From: Virgibacillus_R byunsanensis
GTDB taxonomy: Bacteria; Bacillota; Bacilli; Bacillales; Amphibacillaceae
Direction of reading: 5' to 3'
NCBI RefSeq assembly: GCF_042675965.1
Contig: NZ_JBHTKJ010000023.1
Coordinates: forward strand, 1 to 64,000
Length of the DNA: 64,000 nucleotides
Position 1 is the first letter of the stretch. Each line of letters begins with the position of its first letter. The position numbers were made by a program, and so were the translations under genes. Positions 8,282 to 15,891 of this stretch are shown one piece after another. The notes under the pieces were generated by a model, which did not search any database, had not been told where the DNA came from, and saw only the letters and a list, made by a program, of their open reading frames with translations.

Positions 8282-9778
8282 TTACAATTGGTAAATAGAA
8301 CTATACTTTTTCATTAAATAATTTACTAAATGTTCCGGATTTAACTTTTCTTTTGTAACGTCTTCTATAATTTCTAACGGTTTTTTCATTTTTCCATATT
8401 GATGAACATTTTTGGTTAACCAATTCCGCAATTGGTTAAAGTCGCCTTTAGTTATAATTTCATCCAGATTGATTTCCTGTGTTAACGTGTTGTGTAGTTG
8501 AGCTGAATACATGTATCCAAGTGCGTAGGAAGGAAAATATCCAAAATCTCCTCCTGACCAATGAATATCCTGTAATACGCCCTCCTTATCCGAAGGGGGT
8601 GTAATACCTAAGTAGTTATTCATTTTTTCATTCCAAAGCCCTGGTAAGTCCTTCACCTTAATTTCCCCATTAATCAGAGCTTTTTCCAATTCATACCGAA
8701 TCATGATATGCAGTGGGTAGGTTAGTTCATCAGCTTCTATTCGTATAAAGGAAGGCTTTACTTCATTTACAGCACGATAAAAATCATCTAACGGAACGTT
8801 TTGAAAATGTGCTGGCGCATGAGATTTAAATAATTCATAATGTGATTCCCAAAACGCTTTATTTCTACCTACAAAGTTTTCCCAGAACAATGACTGGGAT
8901 TCATGAATCCCCATCGATGTGCCGGTAGCTAACGGTGTATTGATAAGCTCACTATTTATATTTTGCTCATATAACGCATGGCCACCCTCATGAATGGTTC
9001 CAAACACTGCCATTCGAAAGTCTTTTTCATCATATCGCGTAGTCACACGGACATCATTCCTATTTAAAGCAATAGCGAAAGGATGCACCGTTTCATCGAG
9101 ACGACCAGATGTGAAATTATACCCCATTCGTTTTAAGACTTCTACGCTAAATGCTTCTTGGTCTTTTTTTGGAAAATGACCTGTTAATACACTAGCATCT
9201 GGTTTATGAGTACTACCATTTATCTTATCCATTAAAGATGTTAATGATTTACGCAATTCGGGAAACACATGATCCAATGTTTTTGTTGTTACACCTGGTT
9301 CAAAATTATGTAAAAGTGCATCATAGATGTTATCTTCATATCCCCAGTAGTTAGCAAACTTTTTATTATAGTCTACCAACTGCTCTAAATAAGGTTGAAA
9401 CAATGAAAAATCAGCATTTTCTCTTGCTTCCTGCCAGATGGATTCAGATTTTGTCTGAAGCATCACATATTCTTTAAATTCCTGATTTGGAATTTTACGA
9501 TTTCGTTCATATGTTTCTTCACACTCTTCAATTGTCTTTTTCATTACTTCATTTTCAGTTGAATCTTTCAATACATCTATAAAATATTTCATTTTCTCTG
9601 ATGTTTCAATTTGGTGAAGCTTTTCAGATAGAAAACCAACTACTTCTGAACGTTGTTCTATACCATTTTTCGGAATTTTTGTACTCATATCCCAATGAGC
9701 TAACATAATTGCTTCCCGGTATGAGGCTTGTTCCTTTAATAAGTTTTTAAAATCTTTTTCTATTAAGTACGTATCCAT
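8282..9778 (-). CDS. ypwA: Carboxypeptidase Taq (M32 metallopeptidase)
   Basis: A 498-residue M32 zinc/cobalt carboxypeptidase that removes C-terminal residues from peptides. The metal-binding HEGGH motif is at residues 263-267, in GTIHEGGHALYEQ. Length matches B. subtilis YpwA (about 501). A GGGGGG ribosome-binding site precedes the ATG, 11 nt after the end of ypsC, so the two form an operon. Cytoplasmic; no signal peptide seen. Confidence 0.95.
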   Translation of the reverse strand: MDTYLIEKDFKNLLKEQASYREAIMLAHWDMSTKIPKNGIEQRSEVVGFLSEKLHQIETSEKMKYFIDVLKDSTENEVMKKTIEECEETYERNRKIPNQEFKEYVMLQTKSESIWQEARENADFSLFQPYLEQLVDYNKKFANYWGYEDNIYDALLHNFEPGVTTKTLDHVFPELRKSLTSLMDKINGSTHKPDASVLTGHFPKKDQEAFSVEVLKRMGYNFTSGRLDETVHPFAIALNRNDVRVTTRYDEKDFRMAVFGTIHEGGHALYEQNINSELINTPLATGTSMGIHESQSLFWENFVGRNKAFWESHYELFKSHAPAHFQNVPLDDFYRAVNEVKPSFIRIEADELTYPLHIMIRYELEKALINGEIKVKDLPGLWNEKMNNYLGITPPSDKEGVLQDIHWSGGDFGYFPSYALGYMYSAQLHNTLTQEINLDEIITKGDFNQLRNWLTKNVHQYGKMKKPLEIIEDVTKEKLNPEHLVNYLMKKYSSIYQL

Positions 9779-9789
9779 GTTTTACCCCC

Positions 9790-10920
9790 CTATATATGTC
9801 TACCAAAGTATTGATAATAATTCGTTTGTATGAACCCGTTGAATAGTTTACGTTTTTTAGTTGCTTTTTGACCATATTGCTGTTCAAATTGTTCAAATGC
9901 AGTCATAATGTACACGCTCCATGATGGATTATCCTTCATTATGGTTCCAAAATCTTTATACATCTTAGCAATTTCTTCCTTATCCCCTAAACGTTGACCA
10001 TATGGAGGGTTACCTATGATATATCCATTATTTTTTCTGATAAACAAATCTTTTACCTGCATTTGTTTCCATTCAATTAAATCACCTAAACCTGCTTCTT
10101 TCGCATTATCAATTGCAATTTTAGTCATATTTTGATCAATATCTGAACCAGTAATATCCAGTTTTTGATCATAATTAGCTTGGTCTTCTGCCTCCTCAAA
10201 AGCTTGGTCCCAATACTTCTGTTTGATAAATTTCCATTCTTCAGAGGCAAACTCACGATTAAATCCTGGTGCGATATTTTGACCTATTAAAGCGGCTTCA
10301 ATAGGTATAGTACCCGAACCACAAAAAGGATCAATTAATGGATATTCCGGCTTCCAATTTGTCAACATTATTAAAGCTGCAGCCATCGTTTCCTTTAGTG
10401 GAGCTTCCCCTTGACCAACTCTATAGCCCCTTTTATGTAGCCCAGCACCTGAAGAATCGAGAGTTAATGTTACAATGTCTTTATTTAAGGCTACCTCTAC
10501 TTTATATAAAGGTCCATCTTCAGGTAAGTCAGAAGCTAAACCAAACTTAAGCTTTAAGCGCTCAGCTATTGATTTTTTTACAATAGCTTGACAATCCGGA
10601 ACACTATACAAGGTAGACTTCTGAGATTTTCCGCTAACAGGAAATTTTCCGTCTTCACCTATATAATCCTCCCATGGTAATGCTTTAGTTGACTCAAACA
10701 ACTGATCAAAGGTTTTTGCAGTAAACTGACCAACAAGCACCCTGATCCGATCTGCTGATCTGAGCCATAAATTACAACGCGGGATTGCTGAAACAGGTGC
10801 ATCGAACACTACTTTTCCATTTTCAACGCTTACATCATACCCAAGTGCTTTTACTTCATTGGCTACTATGGACTCTAAACCCATTGCAGCAGTTGCTATA
10901 AGTGTGACATTTTGATTCAT
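9790..10920 (-). CDS. ypsC: THUMP-domain rRNA/tRNA methyltransferase (RlmL-like)
   Basis: A 376-residue class I RNA methylase. An N-terminal THUMP RNA-binding domain spans about 45-155. The SAM-binding segment DPFCGSG is at 197-203 and the catalytic NPPY at 304-307, typical of N2-guanine or amino-group methylation. It corresponds to the RlmL/RlmK-type large-subunit rRNA m2G methylase family, and the exact target base is not shown here. As in B. subtilis it neighbours rnpB and gpsB. AAGGGA precedes the ATG. Confidence 0.93.
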   Translation of the reverse strand: MNQNVTLIATAAMGLESIVANEVKALGYDVSVENGKVVFDAPVSAIPRCNLWLRSADRIRVLVGQFTAKTFDQLFESTKALPWEDYIGEDGKFPVSGKSQKSTLYSVPDCQAIVKKSIAERLKLKFGLASDLPEDGPLYKVEVALNKDIVTLTLDSSGAGLHKRGYRVGQGEAPLKETMAAALIMLTNWKPEYPLIDPFCGSGTIPIEAALIGQNIAPGFNREFASEEWKFIKQKYWDQAFEEAEDQANYDQKLDITGSDIDQNMTKIAIDNAKEAGLGDLIEWKQMQVKDLFIRKNNGYIIGNPPYGQRLGDKEEIAKMYKDFGTIMKDNPSWSVYIMTAFEQFEQQYGQKATKKRKLFNGFIQTNYYQYFGRHI

Positions 10921-10983
10921 GTAACTATCCCTTCCCTTACTAAACTTAAATCAGTATTAGTTTACCATAGTGTAGAAAAAATA

Positions 10984-11355
10984 AGAACAAAAGCGAAAGC
11001 GTCCGTTTAGCGACGTATGGGCTGCGCCCGCGCATCGCGGGTGGGTCGACGTTGCCGCCGAAAGCGGCGAAGTTAGTCGATCTTCCAAATCTTAATGAGA
11101 TTCACTCCAGAGTATAAGATTCACTCTGACTTTCGCCATTATTGGCGAAAAGTCAAGTTCATCTAAAAGGAAACATGCCCCTTCATAGGGGTATGCCGAC
11201 GTTGGGCCGGGAGCCCGCTTTTAGTCGGCCTTCCTTTGCTAAGCGATTCGATGTTGACTTATCGTGAGGAGGATCAGGAAGCCCACTAGGCGCTAGAGCT
11301 GGACGTGGCTTACACAGTCGAATAAATTATCCACAGGTACCAAATTTTATAACTT
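10984..11355 (-). repeat. Family A repeat (full copy, minus orientation)
   Basis: Read on the minus strand this interval has the family A hallmarks: CTGTGGATAATTTATT, then CCACGTCCAGCTC, then GGGCTTCCTGATCC, GATAAGTCAACATCGA, the CCGCGATGCGCGGG hairpin, and a right end CGCTTTTGTTCTT. It carries extra internal hairpins not present in the other copies (11100-11230), including GCCGAC...GTCGGC. It fills the 500-bp gap between ypsC and rnpB, with no gene inside. Confidence 0.85.
11327..11335 (+). promoter_or_regulatory. Perfect DnaA box inside a family A repeat
   Basis: TTATCCACA, the consensus 9-mer bound by DnaA, at the element position conserved in the copies at 14011, 43322 and 55346. Binding in the cell is not shown. 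Confidence 0.55.
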
Positions 11356-11362
11356 CTAAACT

Positions 11363-11408
11363 AAAAAAAACCTTATAAAGGCACTATGCCATTAAAAGGT
11401 TTTTGTTT
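11363..11408 (-). terminator. Terminator of rnpB
   Basis: On the minus strand: AAACCTTTTAATGGCA, a 3-nt loop, TGCCTTTATAAGGTTT, then a T run. It lies immediately after the 3' end of the RNase P RNA. Confidence 0.9.
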
Positions 11409-11419
11409 ATGACGTATAA

Positions 11420-11820
11420 GACCATTGAATACTCGATAAGCCATGTTCTGTACCATTGTACTACAAACGGCGGTCAACCTTGTACTTTGGTTGTAATCAT
11501 CTCTCTACAAGTAACTAAATTACTCGTCTCTCTTTCGGTTCATTTCCCTACTCAAGAATGCCCCTACCATTGTTTGGGTTGCTCACTCGTGGGGTTTACC
11601 TCGTTCCATTCAGATCGTTTCCAATCTGACTTCGTCACTGTGGCACTTTCAAGTGTACTTGTCCGTATCATAAAGACGTAGGACTTTTCACTGCCGTTAA
11701 CCATTAAGGTTACCTTGACTTATGATTTCGTCAAGCACGAACACTACAAACGTCTCAGTTAGTGTGAGCATGGACTTTCCTCTGCATTTAGCATGCAGCG
11801 ATTACATGAGCACTCAATTT
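11420..11820 (-). ncRNA. rnpB: RNase P RNA, Bacillus (type B)
   Basis: The catalytic RNA of RNase P, which matures tRNA 5' ends. The minus strand contains the conserved core blocks GAGGAAAGTCCATGCTC, GAAAGTGCCACAGTGACGAA, GTAAACCCC and ATGGCTTA close to the 3' end. The ends pair as helix P1 (TTGAGTGCTC near 11817 with GAGTATTCAA near 11425). Length is about 400 nt, as in type B RNAs. Position between ypsC and gpsB is the same as in B. subtilis. End points are good to a few bases. Confidence 0.95.
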
Positions 11821-11877
11821 TTTGTTATCATCAGTATACCATAAATAAGTTTATATTTCATTGGTGAATAAAGGTAA

Positions 11878-12180
11878 TTACTCGGTATCTGCAAACTTCT
11901 TACCGAATACAGATTTCTCCAAATTGGATAGACGTTTCAAAATATCATAATTAACTTGATGATTCGGTGTAGTAGACCTTGTACGAGTATTATCCGACTG
12001 CTTCTTAAGCCGATCATTTTCCTGTCTTAGTTGTTCAATCTCTTGTTGAAATGCTTCATAATCCTGGATTACGGTATCAAGAAATTCATCCACTTCTTCT
12101 TGATGATATCCTCGCATAGCCGTTTTGAAATTCTTCTCCAATATTTCTTTTCCTGTTAGTTGAATACGATTTAAACTCAT
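11878..12180 (-). CDS. gpsB: Cell-cycle protein GpsB (DivIVA-like)
   Basis: A 100-residue cytoplasmic adaptor with a DivIVA-type N-terminal domain (residues 1-65), including GYHQEEVDEFLD, and a coiled coil at about 35-65. The middle is variable and there is a short helical C-terminus. GpsB docks PBP1 and division proteins and shuttles them between septum and side wall. PBP1 (ponA) is encoded nearby at 15892. It is preceded by 210 bp holding cdd's terminator and probably its own promoter. Confidence 0.95.
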   Translation of the reverse strand: MSLNRIQLTGKEILEKNFKTAMRGYHQEEVDEFLDTVIQDYEAFQQEIEQLRQENDRLKKQSDNTRTRSTTPNHQVNYDILKRLSNLEKSVFGKKFADTE

Positions 12181-12365
12181 ATAATAATCACCTCATAACT
12201 TTCAAATTCTTTTTGATTTTTAAGTAAACATAGTAAGTTGTCCATTTAATTGTATTAGTTATCCTTGAATTTATGCGTATTTTTCATTCATTAGTTATTA
12301 TAACATTATTAGACAAACTTGTCTTTTTACCTAATGTACAAATGTACAAAATTTAACCAATCAAA

Positions 12366-12396
12366 ATAAAGAGAAGCTTTTTTGGCTTCTCTTTAT
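12366..12396 (-). terminator. Terminator of cdd
   Basis: Perfect 12-bp inverted repeat ATAAAGAGAAGC/GCTTCTCTTTAT around a 7-nt loop. It overlaps the cdd stop codon, with TTTTG following on the minus strand. Confidence 0.8.
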
Positions 12397-12788
12397 GTTA
12401 AATCACTCGGTTGAAAAGAAAATGGTAGCAATTCTTCCATCGTTATTGTTTTTGTATTGTTATGTAAGTTTGTTAAGTGAATTTTAGTTGTACTATCAAA
12501 AAACTCACTCATAACTTGTCTACAAGACCCACAAGGTGGCACTGGTCTTTGTGTGTCCGCTGCAACAGCTAATTCAGCAAAAGTAAATTCTCCATCTTCT
12601 ATTGCTTTAAAAATAGCAACTCGCTCAGCACAACATGTAACAGGGTATGCTGCGTTTTCAATATTACATCCCGTATACAATTTTCCTGATTTAGTAAGTA
12701 GTGCTGCTCCCACTGGAAACTTGGAATATGGTACATATGCTTTATTTCTACTATTAATTGCCTCTTTTAAAAGATCTTCTTGATTCAT
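12393..12788 (-). CDS. cdd: Cytidine deaminase
   Basis: A 131-residue homotetrameric-type cytidine/deoxycytidine deaminase for pyrimidine salvage. The zinc site is visible: C53 with catalytic E55 in TCCAERVA, and C86/C89 in PPCGSC. Length is normal. AAAGGGG precedes the ATG. In B. subtilis cdd is near era; here it sits between gpsB and yppE, a local rearrangement. Confidence 0.95.
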   Translation of the reverse strand: MNQEDLLKEAINSRNKAYVPYSKFPVGAALLTKSGKLYTGCNIENAAYPVTCCAERVAIFKAIEDGEFTFAELAVAADTQRPVPPCGSCRQVMSEFFDSTTKIHLTNLHNNTKTITMEELLPFSFQPSDLT

Positions 12789-12853
12789 TATGTATCCCCT
12801 TTCACAATGAGTGGAAGGTAATTATAAAGGATACCCATGGGATTGTAAAGGAT

Positions 12854-13210
12854 TCATACTTGTTTTAAGTCACTTAACAATTGGTCAAAGATAAAATGTA
12901 TAGAATGATTTAACTCCATATAACGCTTACGTTTTACATCTACATAAAAGCTATGTAGTAAAAGTAATTCCATATTTTCTCTTGTTGATGTGATCTGTTG
13001 AGGGTGTACATTAACTTTTCTCTCTTTGACTATAGCTAATGCACTCTCCTCCCATTCCTCCAAGAGTCTATAAACAGGATCTGTTTTCTCTTTTACATGT
13101 AGAAAAAATTGCTTATTCTTTTTACTCTCAGGTGGGTCGGAATTTTCGAATTGATCCTTTAAAACGTCCAAATATTTTTTTAGTTGTTTGGTGTGTTCCT
13201 GTAATTCCAT
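12854..13210 (-). CDS. yppE: YppE family protein (DUF1798)
   Basis: A 118-residue, mostly helical acidic/basic protein resembling B. subtilis YppE (about 123 residues), whose function is unknown. The frame is open to 13249. GGTAGG lies 7 nt before the ATG at 13210 and overlaps the earlier candidates, so I start at 13210. Its neighbours (yppD-like, sspM, yppC, recU) are the same group as in B. subtilis. Confidence 0.75.
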   Translation of the reverse strand: MELQEHTKQLKKYLDVLKDQFENSDPPESKKNKQFFLHVKEKTDPVYRLLEEWEESALAIVKERKVNVHPQQITSTRENMELLLLHSFYVDVKRKRYMELNHSIHFIFDQLLSDLKQV

Positions 13211-13296
13211 TACCATTCCTACCTTTATTTTTATTCTAACTAATACCATATCACTTTTAGATCAAATTGGCACATATTTAAATAGGAATGTTTCCA

Positions 13297-13500
13297 TTAC
13301 GAAATGTTTGCTATGAATAACTTTGCAGATAATATCTTCTCTTGTTGTTTTTTATAATCCTTTTCTAGTTCATTTTCTATTTTCATGGTCAATTTTTGCT
13401 CTGTTAACCTTATTTGATCAGATACTTGTTGTAATGCCCTTGAAAACTCAACCTTTTCTACGCCGTCACACGTATAATTTTTTTTTGCAGCAATTGCCAT
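13297..13500 (-). CDS. Small protein, possibly YppD-like
   Basis: A 67-residue protein with one CDG segment near the N-terminus and a charged, probably coiled-coil C-terminal half (about 25-60). GAGGTGG precedes ATG 13500. I do not recognise a domain with certainty; the place between yppE and sspM matches B. subtilis yppD. Function unknown. Confidence 0.6.
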   Translation of the reverse strand: MAIAAKKNYTCDGVEKVEFSRALQQVSDQIRLTEQKLTMKIENELEKDYKKQQEKILSAKLFIANIS

Positions 13501-13655
13501 TAATACCACCTCACAAAGAGTTATTGTTTATAATAGTTCGGCATGGCTGCATATTCACCTTCCTATTCGACAAAACTAGAACTAATGATACAAAACTAGT
13601 GAAAATAATCATTTTTTTAGGGAAATAACACAAAATATAATAAAGGAGGTTTACT

Positions 13656-13757
13656 ATGAAAAAGCAAAAAGGAAGAAAAAATGAAGAAAGACGTAAAAAA
13701 GACACCTTGAAAACAGGTGACAAAAAACTGGATGGACCTAATAGACCTTCTACTTAA
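13656..13757 (+). CDS. sspM: Small acid-soluble spore protein M
   Basis: A 33-residue, very basic peptide (many Lys/Arg) ending in KKLDGPNRPST, the hallmark C-terminus of minor spore protein SspM. Too short for usual gene finders. AAAGGAGGT lies before ATG 13656 and a terminator lies 22 nt after the stop. It is expected to be made in the forespore and found in the spore core. Its place beside yppC/yppE is that of B. subtilis sspM. Confidence 0.85.
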   Translation: MKKQKGRKNEERRKKDTLKTGDKKLDGPNRPST

Positions 13758-13778
13758 AAAAGGTAGTTCGATTACTAC

Positions 13779-13808
13779 GGATTTGTCATAACTGACAAAT
13801 CCTTTTTT
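13779..13808 (+). terminator. Terminator of sspM
   Basis: Stem GGATTTGTCA/TGACAAATCC with a 4-nt loop, followed by six T residues. Confidence 0.9.
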
Positions 13809-13850
13809 ACGAGTAAAGAAAGATTTGGCAAATATATTATTGCTGACAGT

Positions 13851-14239
13851 ATAAGCCTTGTCCAGCTCCAGCGCCTAGCGCCTCGAGGTTTTAAGCAAAA
13901 ACTCCCCGTGGCAAAGAACGCCACAATAATTTTTTACTTAAGCTATGCCTGAGGCTGATCAAGGCGCTTGCGCTTTTCTTCTTGTCTAGGAAATTATAAA
14001 ATTAGGAGCCTGTGGATAATTTATTTACTGCTTAAGCCACGTCCAGCTCCAGCACCCGTGCTGTTAGTGGGCTTCCTGATCCTCCTTACGATAAGTCAAC
14101 ATCGAATCGCTACCGCTCTTCGTGTTTCCTTTAAGGAAGATCAACTAACTTCGCCGCTTTGCGCGGCAACGTCGACCCACCCGCGATGCGCGGGCGCAGC
14201 CCATACGTCGCTAAACGGGCGCTTGCGCTTTTCTTCTTT
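13851..14239 (+). repeat. Family A repeat, tandem double unit
   Basis: Two foldback units in tandem. Unit 1 (13858-13980) pairs AGCGCC (13870-13875) with GGCGCT (13963-13968), and GCCTC (13880-13884) with GAGGC (13951-13955). A linker with a DnaA box follows. Unit 2 (14041-14235) contains the CCGCGATGCGCGGG hairpin and ends GGGCGCTTGCGCTTTT. The 75 nt at 13979-14053 are identical to 55314-55388. The right end abuts the yppC stop codon. This fills the whole sspM-yppC gap. Confidence 0.88.
14011..14019 (-). promoter_or_regulatory. Perfect DnaA box inside a family A repeat
   Basis: TGTGGATAA, the complement of TTATCCACA, within the 75-nt linker shared with the 55-kb copy. Function not shown. 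Confidence 0.55.
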
Positions 14240-15185
14240 AAATTAACTTTATATGATAGTATGCAAAAATCATGTTTCTTTTATTATAAAAAGATTCCGT
14301 GATATCGAAATTCGAATCTTTTGGAATGTTTCTAAACCATTTCTTTTTAAGCCCCCTCGATTTAAACCAATCGCTACGAATATTATTATGATGCGTAATT
14401 TCTGGATAAATCATTCTTAGTATGGGGCTGTATGGGAATGGTAAATCAAGAAATTGTTCATAATCACGTCTGGAACCAGTATATTCAACACGAATTAAGA
14501 AATCCAATATATGATGATAGGTATCTTTATGGAAAAGAACAGACGCAATTTGCTTACCTAACGAAATTCGTTTGGTTAAATTCGTGAAATCATGTACAAA
14601 CAATCCGTATAACTTAAGTGTTTTCGTTGGTACAATAATTGCATTCATGAACAATAAATTTTGCATTTGATAAGGGACTTTATGAAAAACGTTCTGTTTA
14701 AAGTAATTGTTCTTAACAACTGGGGCTTCGATAACATTTTGCTCATTAATAATAAGTGCGGTCATTAGCCTTTCTTGATCTTGATATGTCCAAAAGCGAT
14801 ACCATTCTTCTATCATAAATACGGAAACGTTAAATTCTTTTAATAAATAAAAAAGTGGTTTATTTCGTTTTATTGATAGTATATAGATCAATAATTGGGG
14901 ATAAGCATCTGAAAATATTAACCAGTTTGCTCTTTCATATGTCATAAATAATCTAGTACGTTCGTTTTCATGGAAAAGCTTTTGAAATGGAGGCAAATAC
15001 AAGTCAGTCATATTCCATCCAGCATTTCTCGATACCACACTAGCAAGCAGTGACCATTTAATTTCAGGATAGGTTAAATATATGTTTTGATACGCTTTTG
15101 TTCGGGAAATGTTATCAACATTATGCTCTCTTGTCCTTTTTATTATATAATGTAAATAGGCTTGTTCTCCCCCTTTTATCAACAT
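14238..15185 (-). CDS. yppC: YppC family protein (DUF2515)
   Basis: A 315-residue protein rich in aromatic and basic residues, of the YppC/DUF2515 family. No enzyme motif is recognised and the function is unknown. It is divergent from recU-ponA, as in B. subtilis. Its stop codon is directly joined to the right end of a family A repeat, which would form the 3' untranslated region of its mRNA. Confidence 0.8.
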   Translation of the reverse strand: MLIKGGEQAYLHYIIKRTREHNVDNISRTKAYQNIYLTYPEIKWSLLASVVSRNAGWNMTDLYLPPFQKLFHENERTRLFMTYERANWLIFSDAYPQLLIYILSIKRNKPLFYLLKEFNVSVFMIEEWYRFWTYQDQERLMTALIINEQNVIEAPVVKNNYFKQNVFHKVPYQMQNLLFMNAIIVPTKTLKLYGLFVHDFTNLTKRISLGKQIASVLFHKDTYHHILDFLIRVEYTGSRRDYEQFLDLPFPYSPILRMIYPEITHHNNIRSDWFKSRGLKKKWFRNIPKDSNFDITESFYNKRNMIFAYYHIKLI

Positions 15186-15247
15186 CTTATATACCTACTT
15201 TCTTTACAATCTAATGGTCTTACTAACTGTATTTTGTACAGGTTTTC

Positions 15248-15256
15248 TGATATGAT
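15248..15256 (+). promoter_or_regulatory. Extended -10 promoter element for recU-ponA
   Basis: TGATATGAT is an extended -10 (TGn plus TATGAT) 27 nt before the recU start. The -35 is not distinct. Confidence 0.5.
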
Positions 15257-15282
15257 ACTGTAATATGCTGGGGGTAACATAT

Positions 15283-15873
15283 ATGAAATATCCAAATGGA
15301 ACAAAAATGATAAAATCAAATTATAAAGATAATTTTACAAGTAAACAGAGTTTTGGTAACCGAGGTATGACACTTGAAGAAGATATCAACGCAACAAACA
15401 ACTATTATGTAGAAACGGATAGAGCAATTATTCATAAAAAGCCAACACCTGTTCAAATAGTTAATGTGAATTATCCTAAAAGAAGTGCTGCAGTTATTAC
15501 AGAAGGATATTTTAAACAAGCTTCAACAACAGATTATAATGGGATCTATCGTAATAAATATATTGACTTTGAAGCAAAAGTAACAAAGAATAAAACGCTA
15601 TTTCCATTAGCTAATATCCATGAACATCAAATAAAACATATGGAATCAATAACACGACATGGTGGAATTTCCTTTATCGTCATTCGCTTTGCATTGTATA
15701 ATGAAACATATTTTTTGCAAGGAGAGAAACTTTTTTCATATTGGAACGACAAATTAAAAGGTGGTAGAAAATCAATACCATATCAAGCTATAAAAGAGGA
15801 GGGTTTTTTTATACCCTTTCACTACCAGGCAAGAGTAAACTATTTATCAATTATAGATAAGCTTTATTTTTAG
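15283..15873 (+). CDS. recU: Holliday junction resolvase RecU
   Basis: A 196-residue nuclease that cuts Holliday junctions during recombination and chromosome segregation. The nuclease core is visible: D84 in TTDYNG, and D95-F-E97-A-K99. The segment KKPTPVQIVNV is also conserved. The frame is open from 15265, but the GGGGGT ribosome-binding site lies between 15265 and the ATG at 15283, so I start at 15283 (MKYPNG, as in B. subtilis). Co-transcribed with ponA 18 nt downstream, the classical pair. Confidence 0.96.
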   Translation: MKYPNGTKMIKSNYKDNFTSKQSFGNRGMTLEEDINATNNYYVETDRAIIHKKPTPVQIVNVNYPKRSAAVITEGYFKQASTTDYNGIYRNKYIDFEAKVTKNKTLFPLANIHEHQIKHMESITRHGGISFIVIRFALYNETYFLQGEKLFSYWNDKLKGGRKSIPYQAIKEEGFFIPFHYQARVNYLSIIDKLYF

Positions 15874-15891
15874 AGATGGAGGTATGGAGCT

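Noticed and set aside
11403..11681. 92-residue plus-strand open frame
   Set aside because: It lies antisense to the RNase P RNA gene, whose conserved core and P1 helix are clear; no ribosome-binding site.
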